Shown here one piece after another: positions 48,080-59,570 of a DNA stretch of 64,000 nucleotides; within the stretch, counting starts at the first letter, position 1, and each line of letters begins with the position of its first letter. The notes under the pieces were generated by a model that was not told the origin of the DNA, made no database searches, and was given only the letters and a program-made list of their open reading frames with translations. Position numbers and translations under genes: made by a program. The DNA comes from Gonatopus flavifemur (taxonomy: Eukaryota > Arthropoda > Insecta > Hymenoptera > Dryinidae), in assembly GCA_018340375.1 (NCBI GenBank), contig JAFFJZ010000003.1:24366001-24430000 (forward strand), written 5' to 3'.

Positions 48080-48604
48080 CTATGCAACGATTGATTCTTC
48101 CTATAATTTATAATCCATAATTCTGGCTAACAGATATTCGGGCATAGGACATTCAGAATAGCGTGCATTAGAACCTATGAACACTCGGGCTTATGACACC
48201 CTATTTTCCCAAATCGCCCAATTTGCAGGAAAATCATCCAATCTGGCAACCCTGGTGGGGGTCTTACTATCAGAAATCTTCGGTGTTCCGAACTAAATTC
48301 TGTACCGAAGGATTCGCAGTCATTGATTGCGCATTTGGACTTAGATTCTGCAAATTTCGTTCCATCACATGAATTTCGCTTGTCAATCATGATAGAAGGG
48401 CCTGTCAATTCTAATTCCAAGAATTGAAGATTAGGTTCGTAATCAAGGACCGTAAAAGAAAGAAAAGGGAAGAATTTTCTTCAGGATACTGATCATTCTC
48501 AATATTTAGATCACCGCATTGAATCTGTCATTCGTAATTTTGGACATTTTGCATACATTTCGGTTTAGAACTCGAGGATACTGTTTTCAAAAAATTATAT
48601 TTCA

Positions 48605-49047
48605 GCCGTTTAAATACGGCGAATCTCGCAGTGAAGTTAAGACAACTGAATATCGATTGAATTAACCGAATAAGAAGTTACTTCAATCGATATTCAGTAG
48701 TCTCAACTCCACGGCAAGATTCGCCGTATCTGAACTCCCCACTATCTAAATCTGAAAGAGTGAAAAATCGCAAGTTTCACTTCACTAAGTGTCAGAAGTG
48801 AGCCTGTCCGCTTCGAGTGGAATTTTCACTCGTTTCGAGTGACCTCTCACTCTTTTAGAGTGAAAAATTCACTCTAGCGTCGAAGTGCTCGTGAATTTCT
48901 AACCTCAAACCTTAGAATATCACTCTAAAAGAGTGGAAATTTCACTCGAAAATTCGACGTGCTCACTTCTGGCTGGCTAAAGAGTGAAATTTCACTCCAA
49001 AGATTTTAGAGAGCACGAGGTTGGCTCCACTACTTTTTTTTAGTGTG
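48605..49047. mobile_element. D-family MITE interrupted by a C-family element
   Basis: TACGGCGAATCTCGCAGTG, AATCGATATTCAGT and GATTCGCCGTAT match 23517-23720. The copy's final CTC-CAC-GAGGTTGGCT is split by 271 bp at CAC. Confidence 0.75.
48743..49013. mobile_element. C-family MITE, intact copy
   Basis: 271 bp, TATCTAAATCTGAAAGAGTG and, inverted, CTCTCTAAAATCTTTGGAGTG. CAC occurs at both junctions (48740-48742 and 49014-49016), read as a 3-bp target duplication. The interior is palindromic with GAGTGAAA words. Confidence 0.8.
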
Positions 49048-49361
49048 AGAATTGTATAGTCCTGTATTCAAGGTTGGTTTATGATCAAACAATATTGGAG
49101 TAATGTTTGAAGCACTTTTTGTTTTTTGAGAAGTGTAATGAAATCCTGGTTCTCAAACAGGATAGAAAAAGAGAATTTCCGACGTATCGACCAGATTTTG
49201 GCTGTTTTCAAAGTAGAATCCAGTTGAAAAAATGGAGGATTCGTCTAATCCCGCTTCAAATTTGGATGGAGGGTTCAGAATTTTAAGGGGTCTCCCCGAA
49301 TTAGAATTTTCAAAAAAAGACAGTTTTTCAGAATTTTTTAAACAGTTTTGTAATATAAATA

Positions 49362-50142
49362 CAGTAGAACCTCGATTATCCGAGCTCCGATCAAACGACA
49401 CTCCGCGTGATCCGAGGCCTGGACCGCTTCGGATTGACCTAGCTGGATCCTCGGATAATACGAATCATAAAACAAATCATAAATAATGAAATCACTGATT
49501 TTTTAAAATAAAAAAAATTTGTAGTAACCCGGATAGCATCGGGAGGTTTTCTAAACATTCACAAAACGTACTTGCTCACACAGAGAATGTTCAAATGAGA
49601 TCCCAGGACGTTCTAAGAACGTCGCATGTACGTCCCAGGGACATACAAATGTTCCGTAATGTTCTATTCATCTTCACCAAGCGACGTTTTGGGGATGTGT
49701 TCAATAAAGGTGCCAATGACGTTCTGCGATACTACACATATGTTTGTAAAGGTCAGTTTCCATGAAAGTACGTTTGGAAAACATGCTAAGGACGTTCCGT
49801 GTGAGATGAAAAGAACGTATCGGGAGCGTATTCGGGTGCACTAAAAATGGAGGTTCTCTGAACATATCAAAACCTACTCCCCGGACATCAAGCCGGGCAG
49901 AACTTAGGTTATGTTGCACAAATGATGTACCAAAGATTAAGACATATTTTTTTTTTTTTCACATTCATATTTTGATGTTATGAAGATCATGAAAATATGA
50001 ATAATATTCACGTAATATATTCAAACTGCACAATAAAGATTTTCAACACTTGAGGGATTAAAATTTCTAAAAAAATATACATTTTCTGTATTATCCGAGG
50101 TGAGCTCTCCCCACATTACCTCGAATAATCGAGGTTCTACTG
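49362..50142. mobile_element. pogo/Tigger-like non-autonomous DNA transposon
   Basis: Terminal inverted repeats CAGTAGAACCTCGATTATCC (left) and, inverted, CAGTAGAACCTCGATTATTC (right), with TA on both sides, as known for Tc1/mariner-superfamily pogo elements. 781 bp, no transposase frame. The segment 49530-49905 (ACCCGGATAGC to AAGCCGGGC), with many ACGTTC words, may be a second element nested inside. Confidence 0.85.
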
Positions 50143-50144
50143 TA

Positions 50145-51680
50145 TTGATATGGAAGTTATCATACTGTATTAATACACTATCGAAATACATCTGAGTAAG
50201 TTTTTATAGATGAAAATGATAGTTCAAAAAAAGTCCTAAACAAAGGTGTGTCTGCGCTGTGTGTCTGACATCTCTGGGATGGATGGTCTGAAACAAAAAA
50301 ATTGAATGGCGTTAGATTCAGTATTTTAATAGCTACAGCGCATATCGAGCGATTTTTGATTTTTTGAAAATTGACAAAATGGCCGACATTTTTCGAAAAG
50401 AAAAACAAAAAAAAAACACGTTTTTCTTTACTGCTTTTGGCAAAAGAAAAAGAGTTGAAATCAAAATTTAAAAAAACCCCTCGATATGCGCTGTAGCTGT
50501 AGTAGTACAGCATAGGTGTTAAAAATTTCATAAGGATCGGTCGAGTAGTTTCGGAGATTTCATCAACAAGGCATCGGAAAACGTTGTTTTGCGAAAAATG
50601 CGTTCAAAGTTTTTTTCAAAGAAAACTCGAGAAGAAATGTTATACTGTTCTTAATCAGCGATGCCTGCATCATACTTTATGCCCTTTAGTATGATATTTC
50701 TACATATGTATACTTTCGAAAAATGTAAACAACAAAAAATCGATTTGTTGAAAATTCTAATCAGGGTAGATACCTTAAGACTGTATCCTTACTCGAAAAT
50801 GGCCAGAATCTGACCGAAACTGCGGAAATTTCTTTCCCTTGACTCTGCCCAACAACCAGGGTTTCATTAATTTCCATTTTTTAATCATTTTCCAGTAGTT
50901 TAATACCATTCTCATGAAAAATAAATTGAAAAGAAGTCGATCAAAATTGCATACAAGTTGTACACAAATTATATTCAATAAAAGATTTTGCATAAAGTTC
51001 CTTGTTATATCAAATTTGTACACAATTATTATATATAAAAATCAATGTTTGTGCGGGGAAAATTCACATTCCGATTGCACGCGATCATAGACACACTTCT
51101 GTGAGGAAAGTCGAAATTCAATCTCCTACGTAAAAGAGATTTCATAATGTTTTTACTATCAAGATGAATAATCTCAATGACGAGGAGGTAGTCAATATTT
51201 GTGCAGACATAAGACGTGCGTGGTACCGGTATCCCTCAGCACTAATTGAATTCCAGAACTGAGACTTGATGTTAAGTATTCTCAATAACACAATCCGAAG
51301 TTTTACAAAATTACACGCAGTATTTTAGAATTAGTTCCGAATAACTAAGATGGAACGGTATTCGAGGAACTTTCTCCACATTTCTTAGAGCGAAAAGCTC
51401 CTCCAAAGGGCAAATATAATCTCATTCTCTCCACTCAACCACCAATATTTCTTCATTATTTCTTCCAACTCACTCCAATAAAGGAAACACGGAAGGAAAA
51501 AATTCGCTGACGTAGCGAATCATATTGGTTCTATGCTTGCAATCGATATTTTTGCGGTTATTCATATACAATACTAATTTGAGCTAAATGAGTAGGATAG
51601 ATCGTTGATTGGCGTCCGAGTTTGATTGAACATGCACATATGAGTAATTGACCAAACTTGGTGACAGGTTTGAGTCAATG
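50145..51680. other. No gene; one conserved-looking repeat block
   Basis: 50200-50590 contains AAAATTTCATAAGGATCGGT and AGTAGTTTCGGAGATTTC plus an imperfect inverted pair (ATAGCTACAGCGCATATCGA / CCTCGATATGCGCTGTAGCT) at 50331 and 50479, so it is probably another palindromic repeat. The rest is featureless. Confidence 0.4.
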
Positions 51681-51683
51681 CTA

Positions 51684-51795
51684 GTCATCACCGGGTGTAG
51701 CTTGAGGGCCAACAATGTGACCATGTTTATAAGCCAAGCTGTTATCAATGCCATTTATCATCGAGTGTAGCCTGACCACCAACAATGTTATCAAG
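51684..51795. repeat. Two-copy tandem repeat, 70-bp period
   Basis: CACCGGGTGTAGCTTGAGGG/CCAACAATGTGA near 51690 and CATCGAGTGTAGCCTGACCA/CCAACAATGTTA near 51760. Confidence 0.6.
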
Positions 51796-52260
51796 CTAGA
51801 TTGACGTTTAGGATGACAATAACGTTCTCTGCTGAGTATTCAGGTTCCATATATATCGGAAATCCAACACGCCAAAATATGCGTGGTCCTAACATTGGTG
51901 TTCAAGGCTCTATCAAAGCTCAGTCAGCTATGGCGGGCCACGCATCGGCCAAGACTAGGCTAACCAGACTTGCCACACCAAGCTTGACGCCGATTATGGC
52001 GCAATTATTAGTCTTGGCATTACGAGCCTGTAATTTTCAGTATTATATACAGCATAGCAAACAAATTTTGCTGGAGTCGTCAACATTTTTTGACAAAAAA
52101 TTCGCTACTCTCACAAAAGCCATCGGGCTTTCGCTGCCACATTGGATTTTGTTTCTCCGCGAAGCTTCACTCTTGTGGAGTAAATTCCTCAGCGAAGTTA
52201 CAGTATTTCCACTTTCTGAGAGTAGATTTCAACGCAAGAAATTCAAAGGGTACAATTGAG
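51796..52260. other. Repeat-related sequence, no gene
   Basis: 51880-52020 has ACATTGGTGTTCAAGGCT / GACGCCGATTATGGCGCAA words resembling repeat U. The 152-codon frame here is composed of this repeat. Confidence 0.4.
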
Positions 52261-52265
52261 AGTTA

Positions 52266-52520
52266 CACGGAAAAGAATGATTAGCTATTATTTGGATAGT
52301 TGAAAATTGACAACAGGAGCTATTTGTAGCAGCCACAGCAAAAATTCAACGGCTAAATCATTTGGCTATCCAAATATCAACCACAAAATCTGTGCTGGTA
52401 CAGCTACGATTTCCTACTGTGGTAGCTAAAAAATGGCGACAACTGCAATTATTTTGACTATAGCACTGGATTGGTTGCTAACAAGGTGAGTAGCTGCCAC
52501 AGTCATTTCATTCTTTTGCA
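52266..52520. mobile_element. L-like MITE with CACGGAAAAGAATGA ends
   Basis: CACGGAAAAGAATGATTAGC at the left and, inverted, GCAAAAGAATGAAATGACTG at the right, with GGATAGTTG/TAGCTACCACAG words inside. Related in design to 53965-54175. Confidence 0.5.
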
Positions 52521-53370
52521 TCTACTCTTTATACCTCTCTCATGCCGTTACATTAGATAAGTTTCTAAGAAACCTGAATAAATAAGTTGCACGATTGTCT
52601 AATTCAATTCTATTGGAATTAAATCTCATCGAGTTCAGGGCCCTTCATCAGCTCTTATTCTTCAATGGGTGAATGACTGATTGGATTCCATTGAGTTCCT
52701 CATTTACCCAGTTATCACATTTCTTATCCAATCCTATCCGAAACACGCCACATCGCGTTTTTACTTTTTCACGGACCGATACTCGCTATCGGTAAGTGCT
52801 CGTTTCGTTCCCACGGAATTCAACCAGTGGTTCTTTGAATCAATAGAATTAGGAATCATTGCGTGTGACCTATTCCGGGTAATTCCATCGGCTATTATGT
52901 TCATCGCGTAAACACCAACTGAATATAATTGAATGAGTCGTCAAGGTGTTCCTTACATTTTATTCGTATTGAATCCCATTCAATTCAAATAACCTAATTA
53001 ATTCAATTGATATGCCAGCGCAAATGATATAGAAACTTTTTATAACGATAATCATTCACCTCGCCCAGTTGAGGCTATCTCAATGGAATCAGATCAAAAT
53101 CAATACACTCTAACGGAAGTGATGTAGGAATGAACAACAAACGGATTCGATGAAAGTTTACACCGGAATCCGGGGTTAAACTGGTTGAAATGGAATCATT
53201 TTGGGTGGACTTTTTCCAACATCTGACGTTTCATTCCGTAGTTCGTTTCCATCAGAACAGTACTTGAGCCCTACTGGTATTCGATTAATTGAACGCTCAA
53301 GAACCTCAAATTGCTGGAACTCGGGAATTCAAGATGATTCAAATAGTTCATTTGAAGAAAAATTTAGTAC
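52521..53370. other. No gene seen
   Basis: AT-rich, chance frames only. Confidence 0.4.
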
Positions 53371-53465
53371 GGACACGGATAGCAATTATATCAGCTCCTG
53401 CAGCTAAGTTTAGTTATTACAGTGAAAAAATTTGCATTTGTCACTAATCTGTTTGCTGAAACATT
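53371..53465. repeat. Truncated L-family copy
   Basis: ACGGACACGGATAGCAATTA, TCAGCTCCTGCAGCTAAGTT and AAAAAATTTGCATTTGT follow the left half and centre of 53965-54175 but then diverge. Confidence 0.6.
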
Positions 53466-53964
53466 TAAAATTTAGTCGGAGGAGTCCGTGACAGGGCTGC
53501 ACATTTAGCCGCTGCAACGGAATTGCTCTTCGTTTTTTTCTGCTTAAATTTGAGGAGAAGAAGGAAATTCGCTGTAACGGTAAACCTGCCGTTGTTGAGT
53601 TTCTTTTGCTGAGTTCATCTGCTACTTTTTATATATATTATTAAATATTTTTGTCCCTCAAAAAATTGGTTCCCTGCCAAGACTGAATGATTGGTTAACA
53701 TCGCAAATCATTCGCTGCGTTAGCATCAAATGTGCTATCCCGACAAAAAAGGATATAGTCAAATTACATTTTGCTGTCTCAGTGAATTTCGTCCTCTCTG
53801 AGCACTGTAAACAAAATTGAATATCACTGCAGCAAGATGTAGGAAAATTCCTGAACGTAGTGTCATTTTCGTTGCAAAGAGCTGCAAAAAATTTCTGTTC
53901 TACTGGAATTTCTCAACTTCAAACTTCAACTTTCTAAACTCTTTGAGGTACTCTTGCATGTATG

Positions 53965-54175
53965 CACGGAAAAAATAATTTAGCTGCAGCAGCTAAGTAG
54001 CTAGCACGGACACGGAAAGCCATTGAATTAGCTCCTGTAGCTAAATTTCAGCTGTTACAGCAAAAAAATTTGCATTTGTAGTTAACAGCTAAAATTTAGC
54101 TGCAGGAGCTAATTCAATGGCTGGCCGTGTCCGTGCTAGCTACTTAGCTGCTGCAGCTAAATTATTCTTTCCGTG
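53965..54175. mobile_element. L-family perfect-palindrome MITE
   Basis: 211 bp that is almost entirely one hairpin: CACGGAAAAAATAATTTAGC, TGCAGCAGCTAAGTAGCTAG, CACGGACACGG pair almost without mismatch with the right half, leaving a loop of about 35 nt around TTTGCATTTG. The high arm identity suggests recent insertion or gene conversion. Confidence 0.9.
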
Positions 54176-54177
54176 TG

Positions 54178-54258
54178 TACCATGGGGGCCACCCCGGCCC
54201 CATCCCGCCAATAGGGGCTTAAAACTGGGCCAGAGTGGGGCCAGAGTTCATACACGCT
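54178..54258. repeat. Short GGCC-family remnant
   Basis: GGGGGCCACCCCGGCCCCAT and ACTGGGCCAGAGTGGGGCCA end in CATACACGCTAGGGTAT, the same right end as the element at 62541-63137. Abuts the L element. Confidence 0.55.
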
Positions 54259-54650
54259 AGGGTATGTTTTTTGTTCAGATTAATTTTCCTTCACAAATGC
54301 ACTGGTTCATTACTTCCTACTATTGCAATAAAAGAAAACTCAAAGTATATAGTTGAAAGCATATTCAAACAGTTCATTGGCATGACGATATGAATGTACG
54401 AACTTTCAAATTACCTGTTTATAAACTTCGAAAAATCAGTTCAACGAAAGTGGTGGTCGTTTGGTTAAACGAACAGACATTCGAGCACCGAAGAACGATA
54501 TCATAAATCCTTTGGAACGAGAATAAAAGCGAGATAATTCGCTGAGGAAAGAAAATAATATTTGTCTATAATCCTATGATCGGTCGTCGTGAGTATATTC
54601 GTTTCATCCGTGAATTAGAAGTTTTTAGCTACTCATCTGGGAAAGCGTCG

Positions 54651-54676
54651 CGCAATCGTGTAGCGCAATCGTGTAG
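54651..54676. repeat. Perfect 13-bp tandem duplication
   Basis: CGCAATCGTGTAG occurs twice head to tail. Confidence 0.9.
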
Positions 54677-54745
54677 TGCGAGAAAAATGGAAAGAATCGG
54701 AAGAGAGATAGAGCGCGTACGTACACGTTAGTGCGTGTGCTCTAC

Positions 54746-54753
54746 TGACGTCA
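54746..54753. promoter_or_regulatory. Palindromic CRE motif TGACGTCA
   Basis: Full-length cAMP-response element in a CG-richer, repeat-poor segment, preceded by GCGCGTACGTACACG. It may mark an intronic enhancer or alternative promoter. An 8-bp motif alone is weak evidence. Confidence 0.3.
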
Positions 54754-55082
54754 AAGCTGACCCTGGCCAACGTGTTCTGTGTAGCCATACCACCGTGAGC
54801 CTTGTCGTACTCTCTTGTCATCTTAAGCGTACGGTGAAAAGGCTCGGTTCCATCGTGGCCTTCCATTGGCGGTCAATCGTTGATTATGAACACACAGTCA
54901 TCTTCGAGGACTAGTTCGATGCCAAGTTCGTCCGAAAAATCAGGAAATTCAATGGACAGATTCATTTACCGATAATAGTAGTTTTGTTGCACGTTCAATG
55001 ATACATTTGTATCAGACATAAAAACATGAGCATTCAAATAGTTTTTTAAGATCGCTTTTAGAATACAATGTTTCTATTATCA

Positions 55083-55270
55083 CACGGACAAAAATAATCT
55101 GCTGCGGTAGCTAAAAACTAGCTGTGGTATATAGCTTCATGTATTTAATATTTGGATAGCCAAAAATTATTGCTCTGGAAGCTAAATTTGATCTACTGTA
55201 ACAATAACTTTTGTGGCTACAGCTGAGGAATAGCTATCCAAATAAAACAACAAATTATTTCTTCTTGTGC
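55083..55270. mobile_element. L-like MITE, diverged
   Basis: CACGGACAAAAATAATCTGC at the left, TAGCTATCCAAATAAA and AAATTATTTCTTCTTGTGC at the right, with GGATAGCCAAAA and TGTGGCTACAGCT words as in 52266-52520. Confidence 0.55.
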
Positions 55271-55346
55271 AACTGTTGATCATGTGTTAATCACCTAGTA
55301 AATAAGTCCATGAAAGATAGACCGATTTGTTCAGAACGGAGTATGT

Positions 55347-55373
55347 GATATATATATATATATATATATATAT
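55347..55373. repeat. (AT)n microsatellite
   Basis: About thirteen uninterrupted dinucleotides. Confidence 0.95.
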
Positions 55374-56035
55374 TCTTAATAAAAATGGAACCAGAACAAC
55401 GTCGATTGGATCTACACATGAAATGATATTGTGAGATCAGATATATATTCACATACGTCATCGAATCTAACGGAAGAAAAAATTCATGAATGATATTAAA
55501 TTCGTAATATATATTCAAAGATCTCGCTACTATTCGAAAGAAGAAAGCTTTCGTGTGGAGAATTCTTCGGTGGAATACTATTGATTTTCACTTTAAATAC
55601 TTTTTTTTCAGGGTGATGACCCTATTCTCGCTCAACATAACTCACGTTCATTATACTTGCAGAACATGACATTTATTTATATACACCCAGAAAATGTTAA
55701 GTACTGATTTCCGACTATGATGAATTACTGAATATTCAAAATGATAAAACTCGAAATCGTTCATTTTCTTACACAGTTGTGTGGTGTGTTTAACTGAACT
55801 GTTCATTGTCAGCTCTGTTGAACTCATACAATCTATCCGGCTTCGCTTTATGATAATTTCATATTTGAAAGTTGAGTTGAACAATAGCCCTTGTTAAATA
55901 AAAAAATACTGTTTTTGGAATCTCTCTATTCCATCATAATTTTTATTCGTTTTTCTTGGTGTATTATCAAAAGGAGAATTAATCAATTCAAACAGTAGGT
56001 TAATTGAATTGTTTAGTAAACGAAGTCACCCATAC
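55374..56035. other. No gene clearly supported
   Basis: A strong acceptor (T-run then CAG, ending 55611) opens a 31-codon frame. The rest is AT-rich. Confidence 0.35.
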
Positions 56036-56960
56036 AAAAATTTTGGGCCTTCGCCAATGCTGACAATAAAATATAGCTTGGCGCAATGTTGACAGACAAG
56101 GCTTGGCAATCTATAAATCTGCAATGTTGATGAACAATAAATAAAATGTTCCACCGATGTCGGTGTTCGACGGATTTCGTTTGTCAGCCTATTATTGTGG
56201 CGCAATTGCGTCAAGCTTGGCTCTTGTTTGGCTCCTCCTTGGCCCAACATTGACTCAACGATAGATTCCATTCAACGCCAGGATCATGTAAAATGTGGTT
56301 CAATATTGCCCCAAACTTTGACCCAGTTTCGGTAGAGATTAGCTTTCAATGTAGTGCCGATCATTGGTAATAGCATGGCTCACTATGGGCAACCTATATG
56401 ATATTTTTGCTACGTCACTAATCAAGTGTTTCTCGCGAGTGGAGAAACGCGTATACGAATAATATATGAGGCTTAAGTAAGTCTTTGGAAGAACAGTCAG
56501 TCGCTCTTTACTATGAGTCACGCTAGAGGGCTCCTACCGCTGAGCTAACATTACATTGTGTCTACTTCTCATGGCAAAATTTATCGACAAAAGACGCCGA
56601 GTTGTTCACACCAACAAATGAGGGGAGAACAAATGAGACTTCGAACAACATATGTCAGAAATTGCGGAATGCGCATCCTTCTTGTATATTCCTGGGTTAA
56701 ATATTTTTTACTTTGATCATTGGTGCAGCATTGACAAACAAAATTTCCAATTGTTTGCCAATGATGGTATATTTCTTGCGATTGTTTTATCGATGATGGG
56801 ACTTCATTGGAAAAACACGTGGGTAAATCATAAAATGATGTTATCATTCCAGGTTTGCGCCATGCTTGGTTGTCAAGCCTCGGCCATACTTTATCTACGT
56901 TGCACCATGCTAGCGCCAATTCTATGCACATTCTTAGAATATATTTTTCGGATTTATCCA
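56036..56960 (-). repeat. Interspersed repeat U, inverted copy
   Basis: Inverted relative to 46860-47560: CGCCAATGCTGACAATAAA, AGCTTGGCGCAATGTTGACA, GTGTTTCTCGCGAGTGGAGA, CATAAAATGATGTTATCATT. Open frames on both strands are the shared repeat frames. Confidence 0.65.
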
Positions 56961-57124
56961 GAATAGTCTAATTTGTGCATTCTATGCATAATCACGGAAT
57001 GAATGCAGAATGTTTGAAATGTCATTGTGCTACTTGGGTATTCATATGCGCCTACTATGGTAAAACTCTGGCATTCCAACCTTATCCAAACAGAATTGAT
57101 TTAATCCTGGCCCAAGATTGTCTG

Positions 57125-57300
57125 TCTATTCAAACCAGCACCATTTGAAATTCGTCGAATAATAAGTCGTGCCAGTTGAGGAATAGTAATGACCTTGGAT
57201 AGAAACAATTGTTCTTGCCAAAGTTTGACAAGTATAATCTTGCCAGTGCCAGCCCATTTGTTAATCTCGGCAATTTCCCCACGAGTAATTTCGATTTTTT
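57125..57300 (-). repeat. Interspersed repeat V, copy 2
   Basis: CCAGTTGAGGAATAGTAATG, CCTTGGATAGAAACAATTGT and GCCAAAGTTTGACAAGTATA match 30685-30845 inverted. Confidence 0.65.
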
Positions 57301-57899
57301 GATGTTTTTCAACGCAAATTCATTCAAATAAATTTCAAACGACAATCAAGGATATATGTGCCATTTTGATCGATGTCTTATTGCCACTCTTTTAGTAGAA
57401 CAATAATTCCGTCACTGTAGAACTTTTGAGGTTTTCAGGGGACAAACTGAATTCATTTGAGGCCGGCTTCACACCATCAGGAGAGTTCTATAGAGATCAA
57501 AATGAAGAATAGCTGGACGGAGTAAGATCCCATTCATTGACTCCCTACGAACCCTCGACTTCCCTTAGTGATATCTTTTGATATCTCAAATTTCCTATAA
57601 GATATCAGCGTGGGAAGATCAAAATGGCTGACTCTGTAGATATCCACTCATAAAGTCCATTCCCATTTATTCATATAGATCATTGAATCTCATCGAAATT
57701 TTGAATTGATTGATCAGGGCTTGCCGCATCTGTGAATTAAAAACTGAATTGTTGTGAATACTTCGTATATGAATTCTCGATTCGATTCTGAACCATTCGC
57801 ACACCCGGTCTAGTCAGAATTGAGGCTGGTTGTCGATTGCTGGAACTACTCCATCATTCCAGGCTCGAGTCAACCTTTCTCCCAAAGTTTCGCCAATGT
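57301..57899. other. No gene seen
   Basis: No recognisable feature. Confidence 0.45.
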
Positions 57900-58008
57900 T
57901 TGTCCTAATAGCAAAATGTATCTCTAGGACGTTTTCTGAACGTCCAGAAAACCTCCCCTACGTTTCATAAACGTTCCAGTGGCACATTGTGCTTGCTGGA
58001 TGTCAGAG
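57900..58008 (-). repeat. Interspersed repeat T, copy 2
   Basis: Reverse complement of the blocks at 6811-6925, including the mirrored AACGTTTATGAAACGTAGGG and GGTTTTCTGGACGTTCAG. Confidence 0.65.
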
Positions 58009-59562
58009 TTAGGTCAGCCTTGCGCAACTTTTGACGCACAAAGTCGGTATTCCCATGAAAGGTGTGAGAATTTCAATGAATAATTATAGTGAAACAAAAA
58101 TCACCGGAATGAGAATATCGGAGAGAATTTTAATGTCATTCGAGTTGAACAAAACAAGGAATTTCCATTCGTGGTCAACATCGACTGCAATCCAAAGTTT
58201 CATGGGATCACGTTCCAAACAAATTGAATATACAAAAGTTTCTTCCCAACACGTGACGCAATGCTACATCGTTATTCCTACGTTACGCGCGTCATATTCA
58301 GATTAATATTATTTTAAATAAGATTCTGAATAATATTGTGCATATTGAGAATAATCGATGATTTATTATGCCCTGAAAAATAAAAAAGCGGCGCCACGCT
58401 CATAGCGCGGGGAAAACGGAGTTTAGTTAAGATTTAGATATCTTTAAGATATCTTGCTAAGATCTCTGGATGTTATCTGGGAGGTTTATTGAAGTTATTA
58501 ATAATACTCAGCTTAGGATCTAATTTTTGGTCATTTAGCGCCGCGTCGATGACGTCGCATCGTGCCAAATTTCAAACATCGAGGTACCCTCTATTGCAAT
58601 GTATAAAAACAGACCGCTGTCCAGTGGGAAGGAGATTATTCGACATATCGTAATATCATTCTTTTTGAATTGCTTTTTCGAATCGATTCTCTTTATATCA
58701 CCAGATATCGAGAGTGTTCTCAATTCACCTCGATAATCTTTGTATTATTCACTTTCAACTTGAGCGTTGTAACTGATAGAAAAATCAATTAAAATTCCGA
58801 GGCTCGACACGAGATTGGCTCCTATTCGATTATTCTATTGTGATCCAGCTCCCGTACAATACGTTTTCTAACGTGACATTTTATCTGATAAGTGCGTGGT
58901 CGATATAACAAATATTTTCTATCGATATACGAACAATCTGAAACTATCATTCCGTTGATTCTTTCGTATCATTCGATCTATCGAAGTTTAAATGTAACTC
59001 TTTTACTCGAGTGTTTGTCTTCCACTCGTCCATCAATTCCTATAAGAATTCTTTCAAACTTCTGTACAGCTGTGTCAATTTTTTACAATCAAATCCCAAA
59101 AAAGAAATGCTATTCAGTTATTCTTTCAAACGGTAAATAGGCAATACAACGCTTCGAAGTAATACAATTTCTTCAAGAAAATCACACAAGAGATCATTCA
59201 TAAATATCGCAGACTGTACATCTTCTTTCACGTTAAGAACGAATGTTTGTTATTTATAAATAATATTAAAACGAACTGATCTGTCACATTGTTTAATTTG
59301 AAACAGACGGCGTGCGTAATCGACTGCTGTCGGAACGATTCCACGAATGACAGTCAGTTTTCGACGTGCGCATAGAATAAACAATAGTACTTATTGACAT
59401 ACAGGGTTCCCACGCGTCCTTGAATTCCAACGGAATTAACCAATCAGAGATTTTTGTTTAGTATGACCAATCAAAGGAAAAGAAATTCCAGGACAATAAT
59501 TATCGGACAAAAAATACAAAGATCTTCCCAAAAACTCAATGAAAATAGAATATAATTCTTGT
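58009..59562. other. No gene seen; repeat-poor
   Basis: 58500-59400 has few repeat words and many CGAT-type words but no coding frame I can support. Confidence 0.4.
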
Positions 59563-59570
59563 AAAGTTTC

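Larger units (their letters stand above)
54260..55080. other. CG-richer, repeat-poor intronic segment
   Basis: No transposon words. Contains a perfect 13-bp tandem repeat and a palindromic CRE (both listed) and ends near a minus-strand frame that I do not consider coding. Confidence 0.4.

Noticed and set aside
51801..52259. 152-codon frame
   Set aside because: Built from repeat-U-like words. No conserved motif.
56581..56966. Gene-like frames on both strands
   Set aside because: They are shared with the inverted copy at 46860-47250 and so belong to a dispersed repeat.
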